A DNA stretch of 63,980 nucleotides, taken from JADJTT01 sp049306275 (GTDB taxonomy: Bacteria; Bacteroidota; Bacteroidia; Chitinophagales; Saprospiraceae). The notes under the pieces were generated by a model. The model did no database searches. It was not told where the DNA came from and saw only the letters and a list, made by a program, of their open reading frames with translations. The stretch spans positions 1 to 63,980 of the forward strand of contig JBAQQB010000013.1 in NCBI GenBank assembly GCA_049306275.1, in the 5' to 3' direction. Positions 7,844 through 15,443 of this stretch are shown piece after piece. Made by a program: the position numbers and the translations under genes. The stretch's first letter is position 1. Each line of letters starts with the position of its first letter.

Positions 7844-8432
7844 GATTACTGGAATATTACTGGCGGCGGGGACTTCTTCCAGGATGGGAGAAGAGAATAA
7901 GCTTCTGTTGCACTTCCGGGGGCATCCCATGATCCGGCATGTGGCGGAACAGCTGTTGGAAGCGGGGGTTGAGGAGGTGCTCGTCGTGTTGGGGCACGAA
8001 GCCCATCAGATCGGCGCAGCGCTTGAAGACCTGCCGGTGCGCCTTATTTTCAATGAAAATTACTGCCTGGGCATGACTTCCAGTATTCAGGCCGGCGTTT
8101 GTGCGCTTTCCCCCGGCTGTGCCGCTTTCATGGTTTGCCTGGGGGATATGCCCTTGCTCAGCGGCGCACACTATGCTGCCCTTGTTCATTTTTTCGAAGA
8201 AAAGAAAAAAACACACCCCGCCCCGATCCTTCGTCCAGCAGGCAGTAAAGGGCAGGGGCATCCCGTCCTGTTCGACGCCCATTACATCCCTGCGATACTA
8301 GCCTGCGGCGAAAGCGAGGGCTGCCGGGAAGTGATACAGCAAAACCGCGGGCACTTTTTTGGTTTTCCGTCAGAAGACGAAGCCTGGTTTCTGGACCTGG
8401 ATGAGCGGAAGGATTACGAGCAATGGCGATAA
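7836..8432 (+). CDS. mocA: MocA-like molybdenum cofactor cytidylyltransferase
   Basis: This 198-residue NTP transferase should convert Mo-molybdopterin and CTP to the cytosine dinucleotide form used by IorAB-type enzymes. It shows LLAAGTSSRMGEENKLLLHFRG (here split at the lysine), MVCLGDMPLL and GSKGQGHPVLFD. The second is the metal-binding motif and the third is typical of MocA rather than MobA. The start is taken as GTG 7836, inside the GTGAAGG array, because the conserved strand GITGILLAAG begins three residues later and no ATG is nearby. It is tightly placed behind the large subunit. MobA-like activity cannot be fully excluded. Confidence 0.82.
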   Translation: MKGITGILLAAGTSSRMGEENKLLLHFRGHPMIRHVAEQLLEAGVEEVLVVLGHEAHQIGAALEDLPVRLIFNENYCLGMTSSIQAGVCALSPGCAAFMVCLGDMPLLSGAHYAALVHFFEEKKKTHPAPILRPAGSKGQGHPVLFDAHYIPAILACGESEGCREVIQQNRGHFFGFPSEDEAWFLDLDERKDYEQWR

Positions 8433-8461
8433 CTCCGGCCAATTGCTTAATTTTGACCCGA

Positions 8462-9661
8462 ATGGCAACGACATCCCTCATACATACCCTGACCCGCTTC
8501 AACCTCTTCCATGGTTTCAAACCTGAAGAGGTGCTGAAGATACTCGCCTCCGGCAAGATCGTCCAGCTGAAGCCGGGTGATGTCCTCATTACGCCGGGCG
8601 CCTCCAACGACACCCTTTTCCTGTTGGTAGAAGGCGAATTAAAAGTCGTTTTGGAGAAAGAAAACGCGGAGGTTTCCATTCCCATCCTTCCCGGAGAATG
8701 CCTGGGCGAGATGTCGCTCGTGGTCGGCGCACCGACCTCCGCCCTGGTGGTTGCCAGCCAGTTGAGCCAGGTGCTGTTCATTCCGGAGGAGACTTTCTGG
8801 ACCCAGCTGGCCACGACCCGCGACGGCGTGCGCAACCTGCTGGGTATGATGGCGGTGCGCCTCCAGCGCAACAACGACGCGTTGATCGAAAAAGTGGAGG
8901 AGCAGCTGAAATACCAATTGCTGGAAAAAGAACTGGAAACGGCAGGAAAGATACAATCCAATATCGTACCCGACGGCAATCATCTCTTTCCCGAACGGCC
9001 GGAAGTCGATGCTTGCGCCCTGATCAACCAGGCGCGGGAGGTGGGGGGCGACTTCTACGACGCCCTGGTCCTCGACGACGATCATCTTTTTATGGCCATC
9101 GGCGATGTGTCGGGAAAGGGTATGCCTGCCGCCCTGTTCATGATGCGCATTTTCACCTCCCTGCGCGTGCTGATCAGCAACAAAACGCGCTTCGAGGATA
9201 TGCTGCCCTCCGTCAACAACATGCTGGCCAGAAACAACGACGACATGATGTTCGTCAGCATCTTCGCCGGAGTGCTCAACGTGCGGACCGGCGTCCTGCG
9301 CTATGTCAACGCCGGCCACAACCCGCCCTTCGCCGCATTGGGCGGCAACGGCTTCAAACTGCTAAAACCGCCGAAAGCGGCCCTGGTAGGTATTTCGGAA
9401 CAATCCAGATTCCCCGTCTCAGAACTGAAGATGGTGCCCGGCGACTCCCTCGTGCTCTACACCGACGGCATCCCGGAGGCCACAAACCCCGAACACCTCA
9501 TGTTCGGCGCCGAGCGGACGCGCTCCGTCCTCAACAGAAGCCACCCCAAGACGATGAACGACCTGGTGCTGTCGCTCCAGGCAGCCGTGGAAGCCTTCGT
9601 GAAAAACGCCCCCCAGCACGATGACTATACCCTTTTCGCCCTGAGGTATCACGGGCATTAG
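8462..9661 (+). CDS. cyclic-nucleotide-binding-fold / SpoIIE-type serine phosphatase (RsbU-like)
   Basis: Residues about 5-125 form a cNMP-binding fold (FHGFKPEEVLKILASG, LKPGDVLITPGASNDTLFLL, GECLGEMSLVVGAPTSALVV). A coiled-coil linker (KYQLLEKELETAGKIQ) leads to a PP2C-like SpoIIE phosphatase with all metal motifs: AREVGGDFYDAL, GDVSGKGMPAALFM, YVNAGHNPPF, LYTDGIPEATN and DDYTLFAL. Such proteins usually dephosphorylate anti-sigma-factor antagonists. In the cNMP fold the Arg that grips the cyclic phosphate in CAP (ERSA) is replaced by Thr (APTSA), so cAMP sensing is doubtful. The ATG at 8462 is preferred over 8423, which overlaps mocA. The stop overlaps that of moaE by four bases, tail to tail. 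Confidence 0.85.
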   Translation: MATTSLIHTLTRFNLFHGFKPEEVLKILASGKIVQLKPGDVLITPGASNDTLFLLVEGELKVVLEKENAEVSIPILPGECLGEMSLVVGAPTSALVVASQLSQVLFIPEETFWTQLATTRDGVRNLLGMMAVRLQRNNDALIEKVEEQLKYQLLEKELETAGKIQSNIVPDGNHLFPERPEVDACALINQAREVGGDFYDALVLDDDHLFMAIGDVSGKGMPAALFMMRIFTSLRVLISNKTRFEDMLPSVNNMLARNNDDMMFVSIFAGVLNVRTGVLRYVNAGHNPPFAALGGNGFKLLKPPKAALVGISEQSRFPVSELKMVPGDSLVLYTDGIPEATNPEHLMFGAERTRSVLNRSHPKTMNDLVLSLQAAVEAFVKNAPQHDDYTLFALRYHGH

Positions 9662-10080
9662 GGGTGCGCCGCCACCCACACTTCTCCGTCTTCGAAATAC
9701 TCTTTTTTCCAGATGGGAACGGTTTCTTTCAGGGTGTCGATGGCATACTGGCAGGCATCGAACGCCGCGCCCCGGTGCGGCGCTCCCACGGCGATCACCA
9801 CCGGTATCTCCCCGATCTCCAGCCGCCCGGTGCGGTGATGGATCGCGATCCTGTCGATATGAAAACGCGAAATGGCCGTCTCTGCGATCTTGCGCATCTC
9901 CGACAGCGCCATGGGCGCATACGCCTCAAAGTCGAGCCGCAGCACCCGCTTCCCCTTCGTCTGGTTGCGCACCGTACCCACAAAAACACTGATCCCCCCG
10001 ATCTCCGGCCCCGAAACCAGATCGATACAGGTTTGCACCTCCAAACCCCCATCTTGCAACCGAATATCTATCCTTTCCAC
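9658..10080 (-). CDS. moaE: molybdopterin synthase catalytic subunit MoaE
   Basis: MoaE joins with thiocarboxylated MoaD to put the dithiolene sulfurs into precursor Z. The 140-residue protein has GGISVFVGTVRNQTKGK, LDFEAYAPMAL, HHRTGRLEIGE, VIAVGAPHRGAAFDAC and ETVPIWKKEYF; the last two carry the active-site basic residues. It is co-directional with moaD, 36 bases downstream of it across a GTGAAAAG array. The start is GTG at 10080, which lies at the edge of that array. No ATG is available before the conserved first strand. Confidence 0.93.
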   Translation of the reverse strand: MERIDIRLQDGGLEVQTCIDLVSGPEIGGISVFVGTVRNQTKGKRVLRLDFEAYAPMALSEMRKIAETAISRFHIDRIAIHHRTGRLEIGEIPVVIAVGAPHRGAAFDACQYAIDTLKETVPIWKKEYFEDGEVWVAAHP

Positions 10081-10125
10081 TTTTTCACCTTTTCACCTTT
10101 TCACTCTTTCACCCTCTCACCCCCC
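10081..10125. repeat. GTGAAAAG tandem array between moaD and moaE
   Basis: Read on the minus strand, five units of the type GTGAAAAG/GTGAGAGG run head to tail from the moaD stop to the moaE start. The last unit turns into the GTGGAAAGG that begins moaE. Purine-rich units (AAAAGG) just before the GTG could serve as a ribosome-binding site. Confidence 0.7.
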
Positions 10126-10359
10126 GCTTACCGGCGGAATCAAGGCCACTTCATCCCTCTCGTGCAAGACCTGATCACCTTCCGCATACTCGCTGTTGAC
10201 GGCAATAGCCAGTGCCCGCAAGCGCCCGAAAGCGGGGTAACGCCGCACCAGTTCCTGTTTCAAATCAGAAACCGTTGCCCCATCCGGCAGCTCTATCTTC
10301 AACTCCGCCCCCCCCAAAATATCCTTTGTAATCCCAAAAGCCAATACATTCAATTTCAT
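10117..10359 (-). CDS. moaD: molybdopterin synthase sulfur-carrier subunit MoaD
   Basis: This 80-residue ubiquitin-fold protein ends in the required Gly-Gly (LIPPVSGG), which is adenylated and thiocarboxylated. It contains ELPDGATVSDLKQELVRRYP and LAIAVNSEYAEGDQVL, typical of MoaD. Its ATG overlaps the stop of the upstream adenylate cyclase by four bases (ATGA), so translation of the two is probably coupled. Confidence 0.93.
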   Translation of the reverse strand: MKLNVLAFGITKDILGGAELKIELPDGATVSDLKQELVRRYPAFGRLRALAIAVNSEYAEGDQVLHERDEVALIPPVSGG

Positions 10360-13300
10360 ATCCTTTTCACCTTTTCACTCTCCACAAAATACATCTCAAT
10401 TTCTCCTTTGTTCTTCACCTCGATCTTTCCCCTTTCGCTGCAATCGAAATAGGGGTGGATCAGGTCGTAGGTACACTTGCTGATATTGACGCGATCGACC
10501 TCGCCGTTCGACTCCATGCGGGAGGCGGTGTTGACGGTGTCGCCCCAGATGTCGTAGGCAAATTTTTTGAACCCTACGATACCCGCCACGATAGGCCCGG
10601 TGTGGATACCGATGCGGCAGCGGAAGGAGGGATGCCCGGCCTGGATCCGCTCCTGCCTGACCTTTTTCATAAAATCCTGGATTTCGAGGGCGGCGCGCAC
10701 GATCTGCACGGCCGATTCCTCCTCCTGCCCCGGGAGGCCGCCCACGCAGAGATAGGCGTCGCCCACGGTCTTGATCTTCTCCAGCCCGTAGTTTTCCATG
10801 ATCTCGTCGTAGGCGCGGAAGCAATAGTCGATTTCGGCGACCAGGTCTTCGGGCGTGAGCTCTTCGGCCACGCGGGTGAAGCCTTCGAAGTCGACGAACA
10901 TCACGGTCACCGAGTCGAAGAAGCGCGCTTTGGCGGAACCGTTGGCCTTGAGTTCCTTGGCCGTCTCTTCAGGCAGGATGTTGAGCAGGAGGTCTTCCGA
11001 TTTTTGCTTCTCGGCCTCCAGCTCTGCGGTGCGCAGCCTGACCTGGTCTTCCAGGTACAACTCGTGCTTGTGCAGGGTGTAGATGCGATAGCGGAAGAAA
11101 CCATAGCCCAGACCCAGCAGAGCAAGGGCGCAAGCCAGCAGGAACCAGGGACTTTTGTAATAGGCCTGTTCCACGACAACCGGTATGACCAGATCATCCG
11201 ACACCCATTCGCGGTTGGCGTTGGCCGCCCGCACCCGGAAGGTGTACTTCCCGGAAGGAAGGTTATTGTAGCGGGCGTAGTTGATCGAAGAGACCGGCGA
11301 CCATTCTTTCTCGAATCCTTCCAGGATGTAGCTGTACAGGTGCTCTCTGGGGTTGGCGTAGTCGGCCAGGGAGAAGCCCAGGGTAAACAACTTGTCTTTA
11401 TACGACAGTCGGATGCCTTCATTGACGGATACCCCTTGCAGTTGGGTCACCATTTCGTCTTTCCAGCCGTCGAGTTTGGAGAAATAGGTGAGCAGCAGTT
11501 TGCCTGCCTGCCTTTTTTCTTCCTTTTCAAAAACCGGCCCGGGCGTGAACGCCACTACGCCGTTCAGCCCTCCGAAATAAAACCGTCCTTTCGAGGATTT
11601 GAAGAAGCTGATCCGGTTGAACTCATTGGCGGGGAGGCCGTCTTCGACGAAAAAATGGTCGATTTCGCGCTTCCTCAGCTGTATCCGCGCCAGGCCGTTG
11701 TCGGTGCTCAGCCACATGATGCTATCGCCCTCCGGCAGCAGCCCGTTGATAAAATCGTTGCGCAGCCCTTCCTCCACCCCGATGATCTGGAGGCTGTGGT
11801 TGACCAGGTCGAAGCGGTGCAGCCCCTTGGCGGTGGCTACCCACAGGATGCCGTTGGGATCTTCATAACAGGCCAGCACCCTGGGATTCCTGAGGTCGGA
11901 GAGCTGTTCCGGGAAAGGCTTCAACTTGCGGGTGTTGCGGTCGAGCCGGAAAAGGCCGTGCTCTACCGTGCTGATCCAGAGCGCATCGCTGCGCTGGCCT
12001 TCGTGCAGGTGGGAAATGCGGTAGGGAAAAGAGTCGAACAGTCCATCCGCATCGCGGTAGGGTCTCCAGGAGCGGGAGGAGGGCACGTATTGGTAGAGCT
12101 TGCTGCCATTGCCCAGCCAGAGCTGTCCGTGGCTGTCGGCCAGGGGCACGCCTTCCTCTCTGGCGCCTTTGAGCAGGGAGTCGGCTCTGCCCGTCGCCAG
12201 ATCGATGCGGATGCCGTTGCCGGTGAACAGCGCCTCGCGGTAGTAGGCCAGCCCGAAGGGCGGGTTGACGAAGTCATTGCGCACAAACAGCGGTCTGAGC
12301 TCATCCGTGCGGGGGTCGAGCCGGTGTATGGAGTTGTAGTAGGAAAAATAGACCTGCCCTTTTTCGTCCTCCGCAATGCCCCGCATGCTGCAAAAGCCGC
12401 TGCTGCAGAAGCTGCTGCCCCCGCTCAGGTAGGTGGAGAAAAGCCGCTCCGTGCGCACCAGTTTGATGGCGCCGAAGTCGGAAGCCACCCATACCACGCC
12501 GCTCCTGTCTTGTATAACCTGCCGGTAGATGGGCTGGTATTTGGTGATTTCCCTGACGTCTTTATTAAAATCGCGGATGGTCCGCTTCTGCGCGTCGTAG
12601 CAGAACAGGGTCTCATCGCCGGCCAGCCAGACGTGTCCTGCGGGTTCGATCCACATGGCCTGCATGATCCGGCCTTGGGGCGACAGGTCAGAGACGGGGT
12701 GTTTGACAAACCTTTTCTGCCCCGGTTGCCGGAAGAAGACCTGTCCGTTCTGGAGCAGCACGAACATGGCGCCATGGGGGTCTTTCTTCAGATCGGCGAT
12801 CCGGGCTACATCCCGCGAGGGGCCCCAGTATTCGAAGCTGAACTTATCGACGATCTCCCCGCGGCGATTGAGATGCCAGAGCTCGTTTTCGTTGCCGCCG
12901 AGCCAAAGGCCGTCTCCTTCCCAAAGCAGGGGCCGGTTTTCATATTTCCCCGGCAGCGGCATGCTGAACTTGCGCTTGCCGGCCTTGTCGTAGTATTGCA
13001 GGTGACAAGCCCCCGTTTGTTCCAAAAAAACGACCATCCAGGCATCGCCCTCCTCACCGATACACAGGTGATTGGGCGTCTGCTCCTCCCCCCTTCCGAA
13101 GTTCCCGTCGTTGATCCGCCAGTGTTGAAAGCCCAGGGTCATGGGGTCGAAGATGGAGATGTAGTTGGGCCGCGCCAGCCAAAGGCGGTTGTGCGGACCG
13201 GTGAATAGATCCTGCGGGGGACCGGCGAGGCGGCCATCGATAGTATCCGATACAGGAAAGGAAAGGAACTCGTAGCCGTCGTAGCGGTTCACCCCGTTAA

Positions 13301-13475
13301 AGGTAGCCAGCCAGATAAATCCGGTTGTATCCTGTTCGATCTTGAAAATATTCCGGTGGGAAAGCCCTTCCTCAAAGCCGAGTACCCTGACGCGCATCTC
13401 CAGGTCCTGCGCATGCAGGTTCAACCCCATGAGCAGCACCGCAAAAAGCAACCCTGTAATCAGCCTTTGGCGCAT
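10356..13475 (-). CDS. periplasmic propeller-sensor adenylate cyclase (Reg_prop + Y_Y_Y + class III cyclase)
   Basis: This 1039-residue membrane sensor has a signal peptide (MRQRLITGLLFAVLLMG...). About 670 residues of two-component-type propeller repeats follow (FIWLATFNGVNRYDG, ALWISTVEHGLFRLD, ILWVATAKGLHRFD, IMWLSTDNGLARI), then a Y_Y_Y domain (YSYILEGFEKEWSPV, YTFRVRAANANREWV) and one membrane span near residue 770. A cytoplasmic coiled coil leads to a class III cyclase. The cyclase keeps both metal aspartates (VMFVDFEGFT, IKTVGDAYL), the adenine-selecting Lys (EKIKTVG) and Asp (AYDIWGD), and the transition-state Asn/Arg (NTASRME). It should therefore make cAMP. Propellers of this kind normally feed histidine kinases. 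ATG 13475 is chosen for the signal peptide. Its tail (SEKVKRI) is encoded by a GTGAAAAG repeat, and it overlaps moaD by four bases. Confidence 0.88.
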   Translation of the reverse strand: MRQRLITGLLFAVLLMGLNLHAQDLEMRVRVLGFEEGLSHRNIFKIEQDTTGFIWLATFNGVNRYDGYEFLSFPVSDTIDGRLAGPPQDLFTGPHNRLWLARPNYISIFDPMTLGFQHWRINDGNFGRGEEQTPNHLCIGEEGDAWMVVFLEQTGACHLQYYDKAGKRKFSMPLPGKYENRPLLWEGDGLWLGGNENELWHLNRRGEIVDKFSFEYWGPSRDVARIADLKKDPHGAMFVLLQNGQVFFRQPGQKRFVKHPVSDLSPQGRIMQAMWIEPAGHVWLAGDETLFCYDAQKRTIRDFNKDVREITKYQPIYRQVIQDRSGVVWVASDFGAIKLVRTERLFSTYLSGGSSFCSSGFCSMRGIAEDEKGQVYFSYYNSIHRLDPRTDELRPLFVRNDFVNPPFGLAYYREALFTGNGIRIDLATGRADSLLKGAREEGVPLADSHGQLWLGNGSKLYQYVPSSRSWRPYRDADGLFDSFPYRISHLHEGQRSDALWISTVEHGLFRLDRNTRKLKPFPEQLSDLRNPRVLACYEDPNGILWVATAKGLHRFDLVNHSLQIIGVEEGLRNDFINGLLPEGDSIMWLSTDNGLARIQLRKREIDHFFVEDGLPANEFNRISFFKSSKGRFYFGGLNGVVAFTPGPVFEKEEKRQAGKLLLTYFSKLDGWKDEMVTQLQGVSVNEGIRLSYKDKLFTLGFSLADYANPREHLYSYILEGFEKEWSPVSSINYARYNNLPSGKYTFRVRAANANREWVSDDLVIPVVVEQAYYKSPWFLLACALALLGLGYGFFRYRIYTLHKHELYLEDQVRLRTAELEAEKQKSEDLLLNILPEETAKELKANGSAKARFFDSVTVMFVDFEGFTRVAEELTPEDLVAEIDYCFRAYDEIMENYGLEKIKTVGDAYLCVGGLPGQEEESAVQIVRAALEIQDFMKKVRQERIQAGHPSFRCRIGIHTGPIVAGIVGFKKFAYDIWGDTVNTASRMESNGEVDRVNISKCTYDLIHPYFDCSERGKIEVKNKGEIEMYFVESEKVKRI

Positions 13476-14148
13476 ATTCGCATTTTCGTACTTAGTGTAA
13501 AGGTAATAAACATGACCTATTCGGCTCCCCAAAAATCAACCCGTCACCAATTCATTGACAAAAAGCGATTTTTAAACAAAAAAATGATATTTCGCGGCAT
13601 TTTTCCACATTTTCCACAAACTGAAATGAAATAAAAAAATTTTAACAATATGGTGACTCCCTCCCTCTCACTGCGTCTAAACATCCGAATACCTTGAATA
13701 ACAAGCGGATACATCAATAAATTATCCCACCATGGCTAATGCGCGGGCAAAGGAACCTGGTCCGGGGGGGGCTTTTTCCGGCAAATAAACGACAATCTTT
13801 TATCGGTTTTATACAATAATCCGCGAACAATTTGCATTATTTCCACAATTATGTTCCAAATTTGAAAATAAACAAAAGGAAAAGTTGCCTGGTATTTGGA
13901 AAGCAAATACCTTTGCATCATAATCCAAAGACGAATTTTTTACGAACGAACGAACGAGCTTTTTTATCCCTTAACAAACTCCCACCAGCTATTGCCCAAT
14001 TTCTGCACACACACCCAGTAGTATTTGGCATCTTGACAAAAACCGATGTGGCCAGCTTTTAACGGCAGCGCGGCAGTTTTGCTGACGCGTTGAACCAAGT
14101 GAGCTGGGGGAGAAAATCCGTTGCGGCGCGCCACACAAAGTGAACATT
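13476..14148. other. 673-bp gap between divergent genes, AT-rich, no gene seen
   Basis: This stretch separates the cyclase and the MltD-like gene. Short open frames in it lack coding character. It holds a good promoter for the rightward gene at 13885-13915. On the minus strand TACCTTTA (13498-13505) is one base off a -7 box for the cyclase. A C/G-run (near 13764) and ACGAACGAACGA (near 13941) are the only simple repeats noticed. Confidence 0.5.
13885..13915 (+). promoter_or_regulatory. Bacteroidota promoter TTG-N20-TACCTTTG
   Basis: TTG (13885-13887) is followed after exactly 20 bases by TACCTTTG (13908-13915). This matches the -33/-7 promoter of the phylum. It would start transcription near 13922, giving a leader of about 225 bases to the lytic transglycosylase. 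Confidence 0.55.
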
Positions 14149-15300
14149 ATGAAATTCCCATGGACAATGAGCCTGCTGCTGCTGGCTATGCCTGCTATTG
14201 CAGTCACCAACAGCGCGGCCGAAAAAACAAACCCCGCCAGTTACGTCGCCATCGACGAAACTGTACTACAGACGAGGCTCCAAGCCCTCGATTTGCCGAT
14301 TTCTATTCGGCTGACTCCCGCTGTTGAATCCTTTGTAAACGAGTTTACCACTACCGGAAAGAAGGGCTCCGAAGCCATGCTCGGCCGCTCTGTGTTGTAT
14401 TTCTCCATCTTCGAATACTACCTCAACCTGTACGGCCTTCCCGAACAGCTGAAGTACCTGGCGATGGTAGAATCCAACCTCTCGCCCACCGCCGTCTCCG
14501 CAGCAGGCGCAGCCGGCCTGTGGCAGCTGATGACCGCTACCGCCCAGCACTATGGCCTGCACGTCAACTCCTATGTCGACGAGCGCCGCGACCCCTACCG
14601 CTCCACCGAAGCCGCCGTACGCTTCCTGTCCGACCTGTACAAGCAGTTCGGCGCATGGGAACTGGCCCTGGCCGCCTACAACTGCGGCGCCAGCAACGTG
14701 CAGAAAGCCATCCGCACCGCGGGCAGCAAAGACTTCTGGGCCATCCGCGAACACCTGCCCTCCCAGACCCAGGTCTATGTGCCGCGCTTCATCGCCGCCG
14801 CCTACCTGGCTGAATACTACAACCAACACGACCTGCAACCGGAATTCCCGGAATACGACATGCGCTTTACCCGCACCATCAAAGTCTACAGCCAGCTGCC
14901 CCTCAACAAGGTGGCCTCCATCACGGGTATCTCCATCAGCGTGATCCGGAAACTCAACCCCGCTTACCCGCAAGGCATCATCCCCGCCAGCAGCAAAGGC
15001 CACTTCCTGACCCTGCCCGAACTGGGCATCATGGCCTTCCAGGACTACCTCCGCTGGTCGGGCAACAACTCGATCAAAACCGACCTCGTCACGGCGATGT
15101 ACCAGGGAAACCTCAGCGCCAAAGGCGGCACCACCGTCACGGTCGACGCAGGCGACTCCATCGAATCGATCGCCAGACTGCACGGCGTTACCAAATACGA
15201 GATCATGGAGTGGAACCAACTCCAGGACGAAAACCTGTACTACCGCCAGGAACTGGTGCTGTTCACCTCCTCCGCGAATAGCTCGGTGCGCAAGGCTTGA
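14149..15300 (+). CDS. membrane-bound lytic murein transglycosylase D-like protein with LysM
   Basis: The enzyme would cleave the glycan backbone of peptidoglycan in the periplasm. A signal peptide (MKFPWTMSLLLLAMPAIAV) precedes a family-1 lytic transglycosylase domain. The catalytic Glu is at about residue 108 in YLAMVESNLSPTAVS, with AAGAAGLWQLM, ERRDPYRSTEAAVRFL and LALAAYNCGASNVQKA around it. The C-terminus holds one LysM-like module (TVTVDAGDSIESIARLHG, IMEWNQL), fewer than MltD of E. coli. ATG 14149 is preferred over an upstream GTG at 14140 because it starts the hydrophobic signal. A strong bidirectional terminator follows. Confidence 0.9.
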   Translation: MKFPWTMSLLLLAMPAIAVTNSAAEKTNPASYVAIDETVLQTRLQALDLPISIRLTPAVESFVNEFTTTGKKGSEAMLGRSVLYFSIFEYYLNLYGLPEQLKYLAMVESNLSPTAVSAAGAAGLWQLMTATAQHYGLHVNSYVDERRDPYRSTEAAVRFLSDLYKQFGAWELALAAYNCGASNVQKAIRTAGSKDFWAIREHLPSQTQVYVPRFIAAAYLAEYYNQHDLQPEFPEYDMRFTRTIKVYSQLPLNKVASITGISISVIRKLNPAYPQGIIPASSKGHFLTLPELGIMAFQDYLRWSGNNSIKTDLVTAMYQGNLSAKGGTTVTVDAGDSIESIARLHGVTKYEIMEWNQLQDENLYYRQELVLFTSSANSSVRKA

Positions 15301-15310
15301 CAGGATACCT

Positions 15311-15423
15311 CGCCGCCTTCGGCAGCGAAGATATTTTATTTTGGATTGGTATATTTTTGAGCGCCAAGAGCGCTCAAAAATATACCAATCCAAAATAATC
15401 ATTCATTGCGGCGCAGCCGCAAT
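15311..15423. terminator. 29-bp perfect inverted repeat flanked by two GC-capped mini-hairpins
   Basis: Arms 15336-15364 and 15370-15398 are exact reverse complements over 29 bp with a 5-base loop; the outer arm contains TTTTGGATTGG and the top is GAGCGC/GCGCTC. On the left, GCCGCCTTCGGC forms a small hairpin. On the right, ATTGCGGC/GCCGCAAT (15405-15423) forms another. The block separates two convergent genes, so a bidirectional terminator is the simplest reading. The perfection of the stem also allows a young palindromic insertion. Confidence 0.75.
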
Positions 15424-15443
15424 ACCCATGCTAAATAGTAACT

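Noticed and set aside
10455..13208. 917-codon plus-strand open frame
   Set aside because: It is the antisense shadow of the propeller-cyclase gene. Its translation lacks any domain, whereas the minus-strand frame is a clear family match.
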